DNA of 64,000 nucleotides from Terana coerulea (Eukaryota > Basidiomycota > Agaricomycetes > Polyporales > Phanerochaetaceae). A program made the position numbers and the translations under genes. This document shows, in pieces, positions 11,599 through 21,600 of the stretch. A model generated the notes under the pieces. The model ran no database searches. It saw only the letters and a list, made by a program, of their open reading frames with translations, and was not told the origin of the DNA. The stretch is from the NCBI GenBank assembly GCA_024811115.1, contig JAKOGH010000042.1, positions 62,001 to 126,000 of the forward strand, given 5' to 3'. The first letter of the stretch is position 1; every line of letters begins with the position of its first letter.

Positions 11599-12673
11599 TT
11601 ATTGCAAGTTCACAAAGAGTCCTCCGTCGACCAGTAGTGATGCTCCCGTGACGTACTTTGCTAGGTCGCTCGCGAGGAATACGACAGGGCCTGCTATGTC
11701 ATCCGGAGCTATGGAAGTATTATATAACGGGATCTTTTCTACAACGCTTGGTACTTACCTCCGAGTCGACCGAGACAAGTCCTCTTGATCATTCCCTCAC
11801 GCTTTGTCTCGTCAGCGAGATCTTCCTTGTTAATCTCGGTAGCAATGGTACCAGGGAGTACAGCGTTTGCGCGAATGCCGTATTTTCCCAGAGCCACAGC
11901 GCAACTCTGCATCAAAGAGAGGATACCCGCCTTTGTGGGTGTATAATGGCTTTGTTGATAGTGCAATCAGCAATTTCCCTTCGCAAAGAACGACAAAATA
12001 TTTACCACTGCAGCTCTCCGCCGACTAACGCGGATATTGAAGAGACACCAATGATAGAACCGCCCTGGGGCGTTTGACTCTTCATGACGTTGGCAACAGC
12101 TGCAGCCGCATAGAAGTTCAATCGCACCTGTCGCTATACGGACATCCGAGTCGCAGAATCTCGCACCTTGTGTTACAAAGAATGAGCCGTCCAGGTTGAC
12201 TTGGCGTGTCCTTTCCCATGTGGCATGTGGCATGGTCAGGAATTCGGCGAACGGGCAAATCCCAGCATTGCTGACGAGAACGTCTGGTAGCGGCGGCCTG
12301 AAGTGAGCGGACAAACGCAATGCGGTTAACTAGAGGACGTGCCTATCCGGCCAAAGACTGCTACTCCGACTTCCACAATCTTTGAAAGAATAAAAATTAA
12401 GGACATGCTTCATCGATGCATAACCACGGAACTTACTTTGCTTGAAGTCACTGGGTCTCCAATATCGCCGGGCACGGTAACAGCCTTAGCTGGAGCATAG
12501 GTCCGTTCTATCTCCTGCTTGAGACTGTACACCTCTTGCTCTGTGACTTCATCACCAAAGTAGTGCAAAATGAGGCCTGTCGCACCGTGCTTGGCGCATT
12601 CGATGGCGCAAGCTCGTCCAATACCTCTGGACGAACCTGTGATGCATACCGTTTTGCCTGCCAGAAGAGCCAT
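11599..12673 (-). CDS. Short-chain dehydrogenase/reductase
   Basis: A classical SDR of 261 residues from exons 12673-12437, 12379-12343, 12283-12167, 12099-12006, 11949-11759 and 11708-11599. It shows the [10 protein letters not shown] cofactor motif, the NAG motif ([11 protein letters not shown]), the catalytic Ser in [11 protein letters not shown], the YTPTK catalytic Tyr-Lys pair and a C-terminal [13 protein letters not shown]. The preferred second-last upstream intron (12284-12342) uses a GC donor and gives [12 protein letters not shown]; a GT alternative with acceptor at TTCAG would insert a few residues. The N-terminal extension open to 12826 is probably leader sequence, because MALLAGKT begins the domain. 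Substrate is not assignable; sugar (for example L-rhamnose) dehydrogenases look similar. Confidence 0.85.
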
Positions 12674-13059
12674 TAGTGCATGCGCCAGTAGTATAGTCTG
12701 CAGAACAAGGGGGGAAATGGCGAACAGCCCCAGCGGGGTTGTGATCCATTTACATACGTATACGTACTGACCGGTGACCTTCGCCAGTCTGATCAGAGGC
12801 CCAGTAGTAAAGATTGAAACAGGCATGCGTCGGTCCTACGGTCCGCCACCGCGCCCTGCTGCTACTGCTTCTGCGCACTTCGAGGCGCACTTCGGATGTC
12901 ACAGGGACATAGCGTGTCATTATTCATTCCCTCAGAACTAGTCAAGAGCGAAATGGACGGATAAAATCCCCGGTACGACGGGCAGCAGATCCACCCGGAC
13001 TCCATGTATAAGGAGCAAGAGCGAGTTCGCACATAGACATAACTGACCCAACTTTCGAC

Positions 13060-14463
13060 ATGCCCACCGCGAAAATGTAAGTGAGCAGCCCTTGCGTGAT
13101 GTGGTTCGAGTGCTGATTTGCTTGCGCTCTAGCTACTATGATGCTGACGCTGACTTGGGCTTGTTGGAAGGCAAGAGAATCGTCTTCCTTGGGTAAGTCG
13201 TCCAGACCACGTGAAACTGTTTGGAATTGACCATCGTGCAAGCTTTGGGAACCAGGGAGCTGCTCAAGCGCAGAACCTGCGAGAATCCGGCATCCCTAAT
13301 GAATCGATCATCGTCGCGAATCGTCCGGACTCCTACGCAGAGGATGCGAAGTCTAAGGGCTTCAATGTAGAGCACGATTTCCCCAAAGCAGCGAGCGTTG
13401 CGGATAGTAAGACACCCTTCGACGTTCGAGGTCGACGGTGCTCATGAGCCTCTGTAGTTGTCTTCCTCTTGATCCCTGACCAGACTCAGCCACGCGTCTT
13501 CAACGAGCAGTTCGCGCCCTCCTTGAAGGACAATGTCACGATCGTGATCGCAAGCGGCTATAACGTCTTCTTCAAGTTGCTGAACTTCAAGCCAAGCCAA
13601 GACGTTGTCATGGTCGCACCTAGGTTCGTTAACTCACCGTACTGTGTGGATATTGAAGGGCAAGCACTCACTTAGACACAAGGATGATCGGTTCTTCAGT
13701 ACGAAGCCTTTATCAAAAGGGAAAGGGATTCCCTTGCTTCGTTTCCGCTGAGCAGGATGGCACCGGTCATGCTCTTCCAATCGCTCTCGCATTGTCTCGG
13801 GCAATTGGTGCCACCAAAGCCGGAGCTATTGCATCCTCAGCCAAGGAAGAGACGGCCATGGATCTGTTCGCGGAGCAAGCACTCTGGCCAAACATCATCG
13901 TCCTGTTCAGGTGTGTTACCGCTAGTTTTATAGTAGCGGGAACTGACCTCAAACGTCTCTGGCAGAGAAGCGTTCAGCATCTTGAAAGAAGCTGGATGCT
14001 CTGACGAAGCATTGTGTTATGAAATGTAAATCCTTCGTCCTGCCAGATCGACGGGTGCACTAATACGCGGTCGCTCGAAGGTGGATGTCCAAGGAACCGG
14101 CGGAGATCTTCGAACGTGCAGCAGAAGAAGGCTTCATTAAACAGGCAAGTCAGTTTCAGTGATTAGGTGTACGCCTTTTGACAACAAGTGATACAGCTTC
14201 GCCACCACTCAACAGTGTCGCAATATGGTCAGTTGAGCGGCGCATTGAAGCTTGACGGCTCAGCCGTACGGGCCCACTTCAAGGACATCCTCTATAACCA
14301 AGTGCTGAATGGCAAATTCCAGAAGGAATTCAGTCAGATAGAGCAAGAGTTCGAGAAGGAAGACGAGACGAACCCGCTGAACAAGCTGTATGCCGAGCAC
14401 GCTAAGAGTGAGCTGGGTCAGGCTGAAGAGGGTGTCCGGGCGAGGTTGGCTGGCTTGCTTTGA
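13060..14463 (+). CDS. Ketol-acid reductoisomerase-like protein (altered active site)
   Basis: Eight exons (13060-13076, 13133-13192, 13243-13406, 13458-13623, 13683-13910, 13966-14025, 14081-14144, 14197-14463) give 341 residues, the length of bacterial class I KARI. The start AKIYYDADADLGLLEGK and the Rossmann loop FLGFGNQGAAQAQNLRESG align directly with bacterial IlvC, and there is no mitochondrial presequence, unlike fungal Ilv5. The Mg-binding block survives as KEETAMDLFAEQ. The catalytic His of the HGFNIHF-type motif is Ser (ASGYNVFF), the Lys of APKGPG is Arg (APRMIG), and the second Glu of the FEcxHE motif is lost (CYEMWMSKE). It is probably NAD(P)-binding, but KARI activity is doubtful. 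The intron at 14145-14196 starts with GCAAGT. The frame is intact. Confidence 0.85.
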
Positions 14464-14734
14464 CCTCCATACCAAGAACTGCATGCACAATATTGTAACA
14501 TTTGACTTCGCGTAGGGATTGAAAAGTGCCATAGTGTTTAAATTGGGATAGTTCCTAGCAGACTTGTCGAGTAAGCCAATGTGGTCACTGGCAGTAGCAG
14601 GATCCTACGATGGCGGCGTGACAGCAGCGCCTGTGACCTAAAGTGTTATGGGGTTTGTTTGTGTAACACGTTGTGACATCGACCCTTGTCCCGGAACGCA
14701 GTGCACGAAAAACTGCCGAGGCTTTGAGTCGAAG

Positions 14735-17064
14735 ATGTCCTCTCCTACGAACGGCAAGATGGATGTTGACCGCACCGCGTCCCCCGACAGACGGTCCAAG
14801 TCGTCAGTGCTGCTTGCCTTCTGCCGTAATTATGACGCTGACGAGGGTTCCTTGTGATGCACGCAGTTCCCGCAACCATTCGATTGAGACGCATAGAACC
14901 CGCCGCTCTCACCGCTCCAAGTCGTACGAACGCGACAGGGACAGTCATAAGCATGAGCGACGCCGTGAACGTGATGAGCCGGACAGGCGCAGGAGAAGTC
15001 GAGACAGAGATCGCTCTCGCGAAAGGTCTCACAGAGACGACAGGGACAAGGATAGGGACAGGAGGCGTGATGGGGACAGGTATCGTAGCGAGAGAGAGAG
15101 GCATGATAGGGACAGAGTCCGCGAGGATAGGGACCACCGGGATCGCCGTCGCAAGCGTGACGATATATCCGACATACCTGAGGACCGAATGAAGAGGAAG
15201 AGGGAGGACGACGGCCCCGACTCATCCCTGCCCCAGCCCCCCGCATCTGCTGGGTTGCCGCCTGTCCCACCTCCCGTTACTGACAGTCCTGGACGCCGCC
15301 ATGACCGTTCCCGGGAACGTGACCGCGACCGGAAGCACGGTGATAGGCCGAGAGCCCGCGACGCTCGTGACGAGCTCGACGATATACCTCCCCGTCCTGG
15401 TCGAAGTGCTAGTGCACGGCTGCGTTCTCCGGTCGGAGTCAGACAAAATAAGCACTCCGCCTGTCAGGTATGCAAGTTCGTATCGCGATGATTTTGTGTA
15501 ATCTCAATCGCGCTTTTCAGACGTCCATCTCCCAGCTATGAGCAGCCCAATGATGACCCTCTCAATGATGAGCCCAGTCCAGATGATTCCGAAGCCCGCT
15601 CCGTATTTGTTTCCCAGCTCGCCGCTCGTCTCACCGCTCGTGACCTCGGATATTTCTTCGAAGACAAGCTCGGCGAAGGTGCTGTCATGGACTCTAGAAT
15701 TGTCACTGACAGGATCTCTAGGCGCTCCAAGGGGTGGGTATATGCGTGCACTCTGCCTGAAATACAATGCTGATGCTTTCGCAGAATCGGTTATGTAGAG
15801 TTCCGCACAGTTGAGCTTGTGGACAGGGCTATTACACTCAGTGGTACTGTCGTGATGGGATTGCCCATTCACATTCAGCACACAGAAGCGGAAAGGAACA
15901 AGACACATGCGGGCGACAGGTATGGTTCTTTTTCATCGCTGGTTGTGCATACCATCATCTAACGCGTAATCTTACCTCTTTCTTGGGACCTCAGCTCCTC
16001 CCATGGCGGCATGCAGTACGTATTGTTCCTGCGTCCTATTTTGCACGCTTATACTCAACAATCGCGCACAGACTATATGTTGGATCTCTTCATTTCAACC
16101 TCACAGAATCCGACATCAAACAGGTCTTCGAGCCTTTCGGCGAGTTAGAATTCGTTGATCTTCACAGGGATCCAATCACTGGGCGCAGCAAAGGCTACGC
16201 CTTTGTACAGTGCGTGTATGGTGTTCCACTTCAACCATGGTTGCTGACCTTCATGAACGCAGGTACAAACGAGGTGAAGACGCGAAGATGGCTCTCGAAC
16301 AGATGGAAGGCTTCGAGCTGGCCGGTCGCACCGTAAGCTCTCACGTCAGATGCTACCAAATTCTCATTTTAATGTACTTCATAGCTTCGTGTCAACACCG
16401 TTCACGAGAAAGGCACCGTCAAGTATGCCCCTCAAGAATCGCTAGATGACATTGGGGGTAAGTGGTCACAACCGTGGGTAGCTTTCCTGTCAATTGACCT
16501 CCGAATATAGGTGGTAACCTGAACGCCGCATCTCGACAGTCACTGATGCAGAAGCTTGCTAGGATTGACCAACCTCCAACACGCACGGAACCAATGTCGG
16601 TCATTCTGCATTTTACTCCGATGATTCAACTACTCACGTTGTCGTTAGTATGCGGCCCAACATCCCGCAGGCTATGCAATCCAAGTCGGTCTTGCTTAGG
16701 AATATGTTCGACCCTGAAGAGTGCGTATTCAGTTCAATATGATACATCTTCACATCTTATAGAAATCGCAGAGAGACCGAGCGCGATTGGGATAAGGACC
16801 TCGCCGAAGATGTGAAGGGTGAATGTTCAGAAAAATACGGCAAGGTCGAGCTCATCAAGGTCGAAAAGGAGTCTCAGGTATGCATATCCTTCAGCGCAGC
16901 TTTGGAATGTTGAAGCTCACTATTGACAGGGCGAGATATACCTGAAGTTCGACTCTATCGAGTCCGCCAAGAACGCCATCGAAGGTTTGAATGGTCGTTG
17001 GTTTGGTGGCAAGCAGGTCTCTGCCGCTTTCATCTCGGATGCTATTTTACAGGCGCACCAATGA
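14735..17064 (+). CDS. RNA-binding splicing factor, RBM39/Rsd1 (CAPER) family
   Basis: This nuclear splicing factor is related to U2AF large subunit. An Arg/Ser- and Arg/Asp-rich N-terminus is followed by RRM1 (SVFVSQLAARLTARDLGYFF; RNP1 IGYVEF), RRM2 (LYVGSLHFNLTESDIKQVF; RNP1 KGYAFVQY) and a C-terminal UHM-type RRM (VLLRNMFDPEE, GEIYLKF, and GRWFGGKQVSAAFI with the R-x-F motif). About a dozen exons are resolved by GT-AG introns: 14803-14866, 15468-15520, 15734-15784, 15920-15994, 16016-16071, 16210-16262, 16333-16384, 16458-16510, 16596-16648, 16721-16762 and 16878-16929. One frame change at about 15400-15450 in the RS region is unresolved (37-nt mini-intron or one-base error). The start at 14735 (MSSPTNGKMDVD) is preferred over an upstream in-frame ATG. 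Confidence 0.9.
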
Positions 17065-17694
17065 GCTTTTAGGATCGGACACTATGGCGGTGTGTTTTAT
17101 GGAGGCATACTGATCATCTCGTTGTGTACAGGATGACCAAAAATGCCCTCTTGTACTGTCTATTTTTCCCTTTCCCTCTCCACGTTTCGTGTCATCTCAA
17201 GTATTATTAGGCTGAAACCCTGGATACGTCCCTGGACCGTTGTCCGGCAGAAATACAATATGCGAGGTTTGCGAGATTGTTGGATGGCATGAGCAGTTTC
17301 GTGCTCTCAAAATAATCTTCGTTTGCAATAGGTGTGATTGTATGCGTCTCAGAAGACGGCCCTGGGCCACACCGGCGGTCCGCGCTCTACATCGGCTCTT
17401 GAACACCACCATTGGTAACTATTCCGAGCTAGTCATCCGTGTGTGAGGCGCTTTCACCTGAGTGTTCCACAGGGATGCTAAGTCATGAGTGAACCCGAAT
17501 CAAAATTCTTCCCGCAGGGCCCGGCGTACACAAGTTCCCCATGATAAGTTTGCGAACGAAGGGGTTTGTGACTGTATCCCAGTGGCTTGATCATCGATCG
17601 TCCTGCATCGATGTGTGGGTGAGTGCATATCCAGACCTCACATCCTCGTCCTGCAACACGCCCTCGTACTCCGCACACCTACATCGTACTCGCC
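17065..17694. other. Intergenic region
   Basis: This ~630-base spacer lies between the RBM39-like gene and the RidA gene, which are in the same orientation. Short open frames on both strands show no domain. It probably holds a 3' untranslated region and the RidA promoter. Confidence 0.4.
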
Positions 17695-18229
17695 ATGTCC
17701 ACCGTCGAGAAGATCAACTCCTCCGAAAACCCCGCGCACCCCCACATCTTGTGTATGTGAACGCGGCCTGATGCGATGCCGAACGCAGTTGACGACGTTG
17801 TGCAGCCCACGCGACCAAGGTCCCCGGCCTGATCTTCCTCAGCGGACAGACCCCCGTCGGCAGCGACGGCGTGCTCGTCCCCGGCGGTATCCAAGAGCAC
17901 ACGGTATGCGCCCGCGCCCGGCCGTGACGAGCGCACGATGCGAGCTGACGTCGCAGGCGCAATGCATCACTAACCTCGGCAACGTGCTCAAGGCTGCAGG
18001 CTCCTCGTGGGAGAAGGTCGTCAAGGTAAACGTGTACCTGAAGAACATGGACGACTTTGCTGCGATGAATGAGGTTTACGAAAAGCGTGAGTGCCGACGG
18101 ACTGCACACGAGAGACGAGCTGAGCGTGCCTCAGTGCTCCCGAGCCCGAAGCCAGCAAGAACCTGCATTTCCGCCTTGAAGTTACCCAACGACGTCGACG
18201 TCGAGATTGAGGCTATCGCGGCAGCTTGA
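17695..18229 (+). CDS. RidA/YjgF/Mmf1-family imine deaminase
   Basis: RidA proteins hydrolyse reactive enamine/imine intermediates such as 2-aminoacrylate made by PLP enzymes, and the fungal Mmf1 paralogue is mitochondrial. Exons 17695-17752, 17806-17903, 17957-18086 and 18135-18229 give 126 residues, the usual family length. Typical motifs are LIFLSGQTPVGSDG, TNLGNVLKAAGSSWEKVVK, VNVYLKNMDDFAAMNEVY and the signature PARTCISA, which carries the catalytic Arg, ending in VDVEIEAIAA. There is no clear mitochondrial presequence, so this is probably the cytosolic form. It lies within 2 kb of a D-serine-dehydratase-like gene. The frame is intact and all introns are GT-AG. Confidence 0.93.
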
Positions 18230-18307
18230 GTAGCGTACGAGGGTAATTGTAAGGTAGGTGACATGTACAATTGTTTCAATTCTCGTGTACCGTTCAGCTA
18301 GCAGAGT

Positions 18308-19522
18308 TTACAACATCCTAAACGCTTGTGCCAATGCCTCCGCTGCGTCTGAGACGAGTTGTTTACCAACGTTTAGAACTCTGGAGGAGCAGTCAACGAT
18401 CATCCGCAAGGTCAGCTCACTGAGAGACTTACCCATCCATGGCCATGATCGGGTGAGGAGCACCCTTGTACACCTTGAGCTCGACAGGCACGTTGAATTC
18501 CTCCAGCTTCTTCGCATACGCGATGCCCTCGTCTCTCAAAACGTCGACCTCCGCGACGCCGATCCACGCCGGCGGCGCCCGCCGGAACGCCTCCGCGGGG
18601 GCAAAGATGGGCGAGTTGTCCCACCGCGTCCAGTCGTCCTTGTTCGGCGTGTAGTTGGCGCGGAACCAGAGCATCTTCTTCGGCGTGAGCGAGACGGTGT
18701 GCGCGTTCTCCGCCCACGACGGGTACGGCGCGCCGGACGGCGACGCGGTGTTGTCCGTGACGGGGACGACCAGCAGCTGGAACACGAGCGGGATGGGAGG
18801 GTCGGCGAGCGCAGCCTTGTGCGTGACGATCGCGGCCAAGTTGCCGCCGCTGCGGCGCCCCGTTAGTGCACACGCGTTGGCCGGAGGAGCGTGTGACGAA
18901 CCTCGACGACCCGCCCACTGCGAGTTTGTTGGTATTTCCACCCAAGTCCCCGCCATGCTCGCGAGTCCAGTGCAACGCCTCGACGGCATCTTCGACCGCC
19001 GCGGGGTATGGTTGTTCAGGGCCGAGACGATAGTCGACAGAGACGACGATGCAGCTTGCACCTGCGAGTAACGTATTCAATCATCTGACGCATGACTGGC
19101 AGCGGAAAGATGCGACATACGCTTGCACATGTTCGTTGAGAACGCGTTTTCCGTGTCAATATTTCCCAGTGTCCATCCACCTACAAAACATGAGTTACCG
19201 CCTGGCCCAAACTCAAGAAGGCACTCACCTCCATGGAAAAATATGAAGATTGGCCATCCGCCCTCCGGGGGTGTTCCTGCAGGCGTGAAGATGCGTATCT
19301 TGCATTTGCTCAGCGACTCGTCCCTGACAGAGCCGACCTCAAGCGGCGTAGAGCCGCCAGCCACAGGGGGTTCTGGCGACACGCCGGATCCCACGGGAGC
19401 TCGTGGATGGCAGGGACGAAGGCCGTATTCGCGTTGTGGAACTCCACGTACTCGGGCAAGAGCCTGGGGTGCACGTCAGGGTGAATGGGCTGATACACTT
19501 GTCTCGACTCGGCCTCGGTCAT
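18308..19522 (-). CDS. Alpha/beta hydrolase, hormone-sensitive-lipase type (one frame break)
   Basis: An HSL-family esterase/lipase of about 334 residues from exons 19522-19229, 19180-19121, 19061-18902, 18849-18433 and 18380-18308. The oxyanion motif HGGGW is split by an intron. The nucleophile region reads GGSSSGGNLA, so the GDSAG of most relatives is replaced by GSSSG with the central Ser kept. The acid is in VDVLRDEG and the His in APHPIMAMDG. The first exon is one base short: around 19370 a five-C run breaks the frame between PWDPACRQNP and GSTPLEVGS. Because all else is intact, a sequence error or a very recent mutation is likely. It is divergently placed 262 bases from the PLP-enzyme gene. 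Confidence 0.85.
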
Positions 19523-19784
19523 GGTGTTGGTGAACCGCTTGCGCCGTGGGAGTGGCCCGCTGAGTCTTTTTGTACTTGCACATAGAAGAAGCTATCATGA
19601 ACGTGATGTGCGGTCAGTCTGGACGAGCCCGCGCGAAGAAAGATAAGAAACCGTACTCACCCAGTGCGTTGGACTTATGATCCCCGGACGGGAGTCTCCC
19701 GGACCGTCCACCCGGTAAGCGACTCCTCAGATCGATCCAGCATCCTCGACTCCAGAGCGACTGCACAGTCAAGTACAGCGAACG

Positions 19785-21324
19785 ATGCCCAACCTCCCGC
19801 CGCAGACGAGGACGCAGCACGACCTCCTCGCGCACCCGCAGAAGAGCGCACTCGTCTATGCGTTCCGGGGCCAGCCGCTGAACGCGCTGCGGACGCCCGC
19901 CGTGGTCATCGACCGCGCCGTGTTCGCGCGCAACTGCGCGCGGATGCACGACAACGCGGTGCAGTGGGGCGCGAGCTTCCGCGCGCACGTCAAGACGCAC
20001 AAAGTAAGTCGGTGCCGCACGCACTCGCGCGGGGGGGTCTGACGGCGCCGGCGCACGCCACTTTAGACCGTGGAGGGCACGCGATTGCAGCTGATTTCGA
20101 GTTCAGATCGCACGCGCGCCGTGGTCGTATCGACGCTGATGGAGGCCTGCGAGATCGTCAAGGAGGGCTTGGTGGCGGACGGGACAGTGAAAGACGTACG
20201 CTTTACCTCCGTCCGCGATCGTCGACGTTGTAAATTCCTTTGTCCCAGATTCTGTACGGCCTCCCGCTGCCTCCCAACAAGATAGCAGACCTCTCGGGTC
20301 TCTGGGATGAGGTCGCGCAATACGGGGCGACGATTCGTATCTTGGTAGACCACCCCGACCAGGTCAAGTTCCTTGAATTGTTCGAGAGCCAAAGGAAGGA
20401 ACCCCGCACATGGTCAGTTTTCGTCAAAGTGGACGCAGGTGGAAAGTACGTACAGGTTTTAGGATGTCCTGACCTCCGTCTGATAACACCAACATAGACG
20501 AGCAGGACTCGTACCGACATCGCCATCCTTTGAAGCGCTCTTGAACGTCCTCTTCGTCTCGCCTGTGGTCTCCGTATACGGCTTCTACTGCCATGCAGGA
20601 CAAGCCTACGCCTCAACGTCCTTCAACGCCGCATCGGCTTTCCTATCCGCAGAGGTGGACGCCGTAAATGCTGCAGCTGGGCTAGCTTTATCGCTGGTAC
20701 AGGGCATGCCAGAAGTAACACCAAGAGTGACACCATTCGTTCTGTCGGTAGGCTCCACGCCCACAGCCCACGCCGCGACCGCCGCAACAAGAGACAAACT
20801 GGCTTCGCTGTTGAATGGGTCGCTTGAGTTGCACGCTGGTGCGTAGCCGCGAAGCAGAATCCGAGGCGAAACTGACGGCGTCTGCAGGCAATTATCCTCT
20901 CTTGGATCTCCAGCAGCTGCACACAAGCCTCGTCGACCGAACGCGCGTGGCCCAACGAGTACTGGCGACCGTGATTTCGTACTACCCCGGCCGGGGCGCC
21001 GACGGCACAGACGAAGCTTTGTGCGACGCCGGCGCGCTCGCCATGAGCAAAGACACAGGGCCGAGCGGCACCTTCGGCGAGGTCGTCGGCACGTCCTGGA
21101 AGCTCGGGCGCATATCCCAAGAGCATGGCACGTTGACACGCGGCGCAGACGCAGGGCCGCCGGCGGGAAACGACGCGTTGCAGCTGGGCAAGGTGGTGCA
21201 GATCGTCGGGCAGCATGCGTGTCTGACGCTGGCGGGGCATCCGTGGTTCTACATTGTGGACTCTGACGGTCCCGGGCGCGGCGAGGTCGTCGAGGACGTG
21301 TGGGTGCCGTGGAAGGGCTGGTAG
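19785..21324 (+). CDS. D-serine dehydratase-like / DSD1-type PLP enzyme
   Basis: A fold-type III PLP enzyme of 440 residues (exons 19785-20003, 20067-20195, 20249-20445, 20498-20838, 20888-21324; all GT-AG). Relatives such as yeast Dsd1 convert D-serine to pyruvate and ammonia using PLP and zinc. The PLP Lys lies in FRAHVKTHKT near residue 70, after LNALRTPAVVIDRAVFARNC. The barrel carries YGLPLPPNKI and VYGFYCHAGQAY. The C-terminal beta domain has GQHACLTLAGHPWFYIVD, whose His and Cys match the zinc ligands of Dsd1. No presequence is seen, so it is probably cytosolic. D-threonine aldolases share the fold, so substrate is inferred from the His-x-Cys pair. The frame is intact. Confidence 0.9.
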
Positions 21325-21600
21325 CGTTTGCACATTTTGTTTTGGCTGGCGACTGTACGATAGAGCGGGCTGCGCAGACGGTGGTTGAGGTTCTGGTCAG
21401 ACTCCAGAGCTGGCGGCGGGTGCAGAAAAGTCGGATTGCGTTCACTGTCCGGGCCTCTCGGGGATACCATAAATGGCGGCTCCCCACGTGGTGGGCATGC
21501 CTGGCGGTGGCGACACCAGTTTCGTTGTTCACTCCACCGCGTTACATGTTCTCAAGCCCAGGCAGGGCCTTCGCTTTGATTCTACTCTCGACTTGCCGCC

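Noticed and set aside
12674..12826. N-terminal extension of the SDR frame with a hydrophobic stretch
   Set aside because: SDRs of this class start directly before the TGxxxGIG motif; the extension contains a plausible splice donor and is probably 5' untranslated sequence.
14830..15270. Cys/Pro-rich minus-strand open frame
   Set aside because: It is the complement of the Arg/Asp/Ser-rich repeats of the RBM39-like N-terminus.
20606..21532. Long minus-strand open frame opposite the PLP-enzyme gene
   Set aside because: Arg/Ala-rich shadow of a clearly homologous plus-strand gene.
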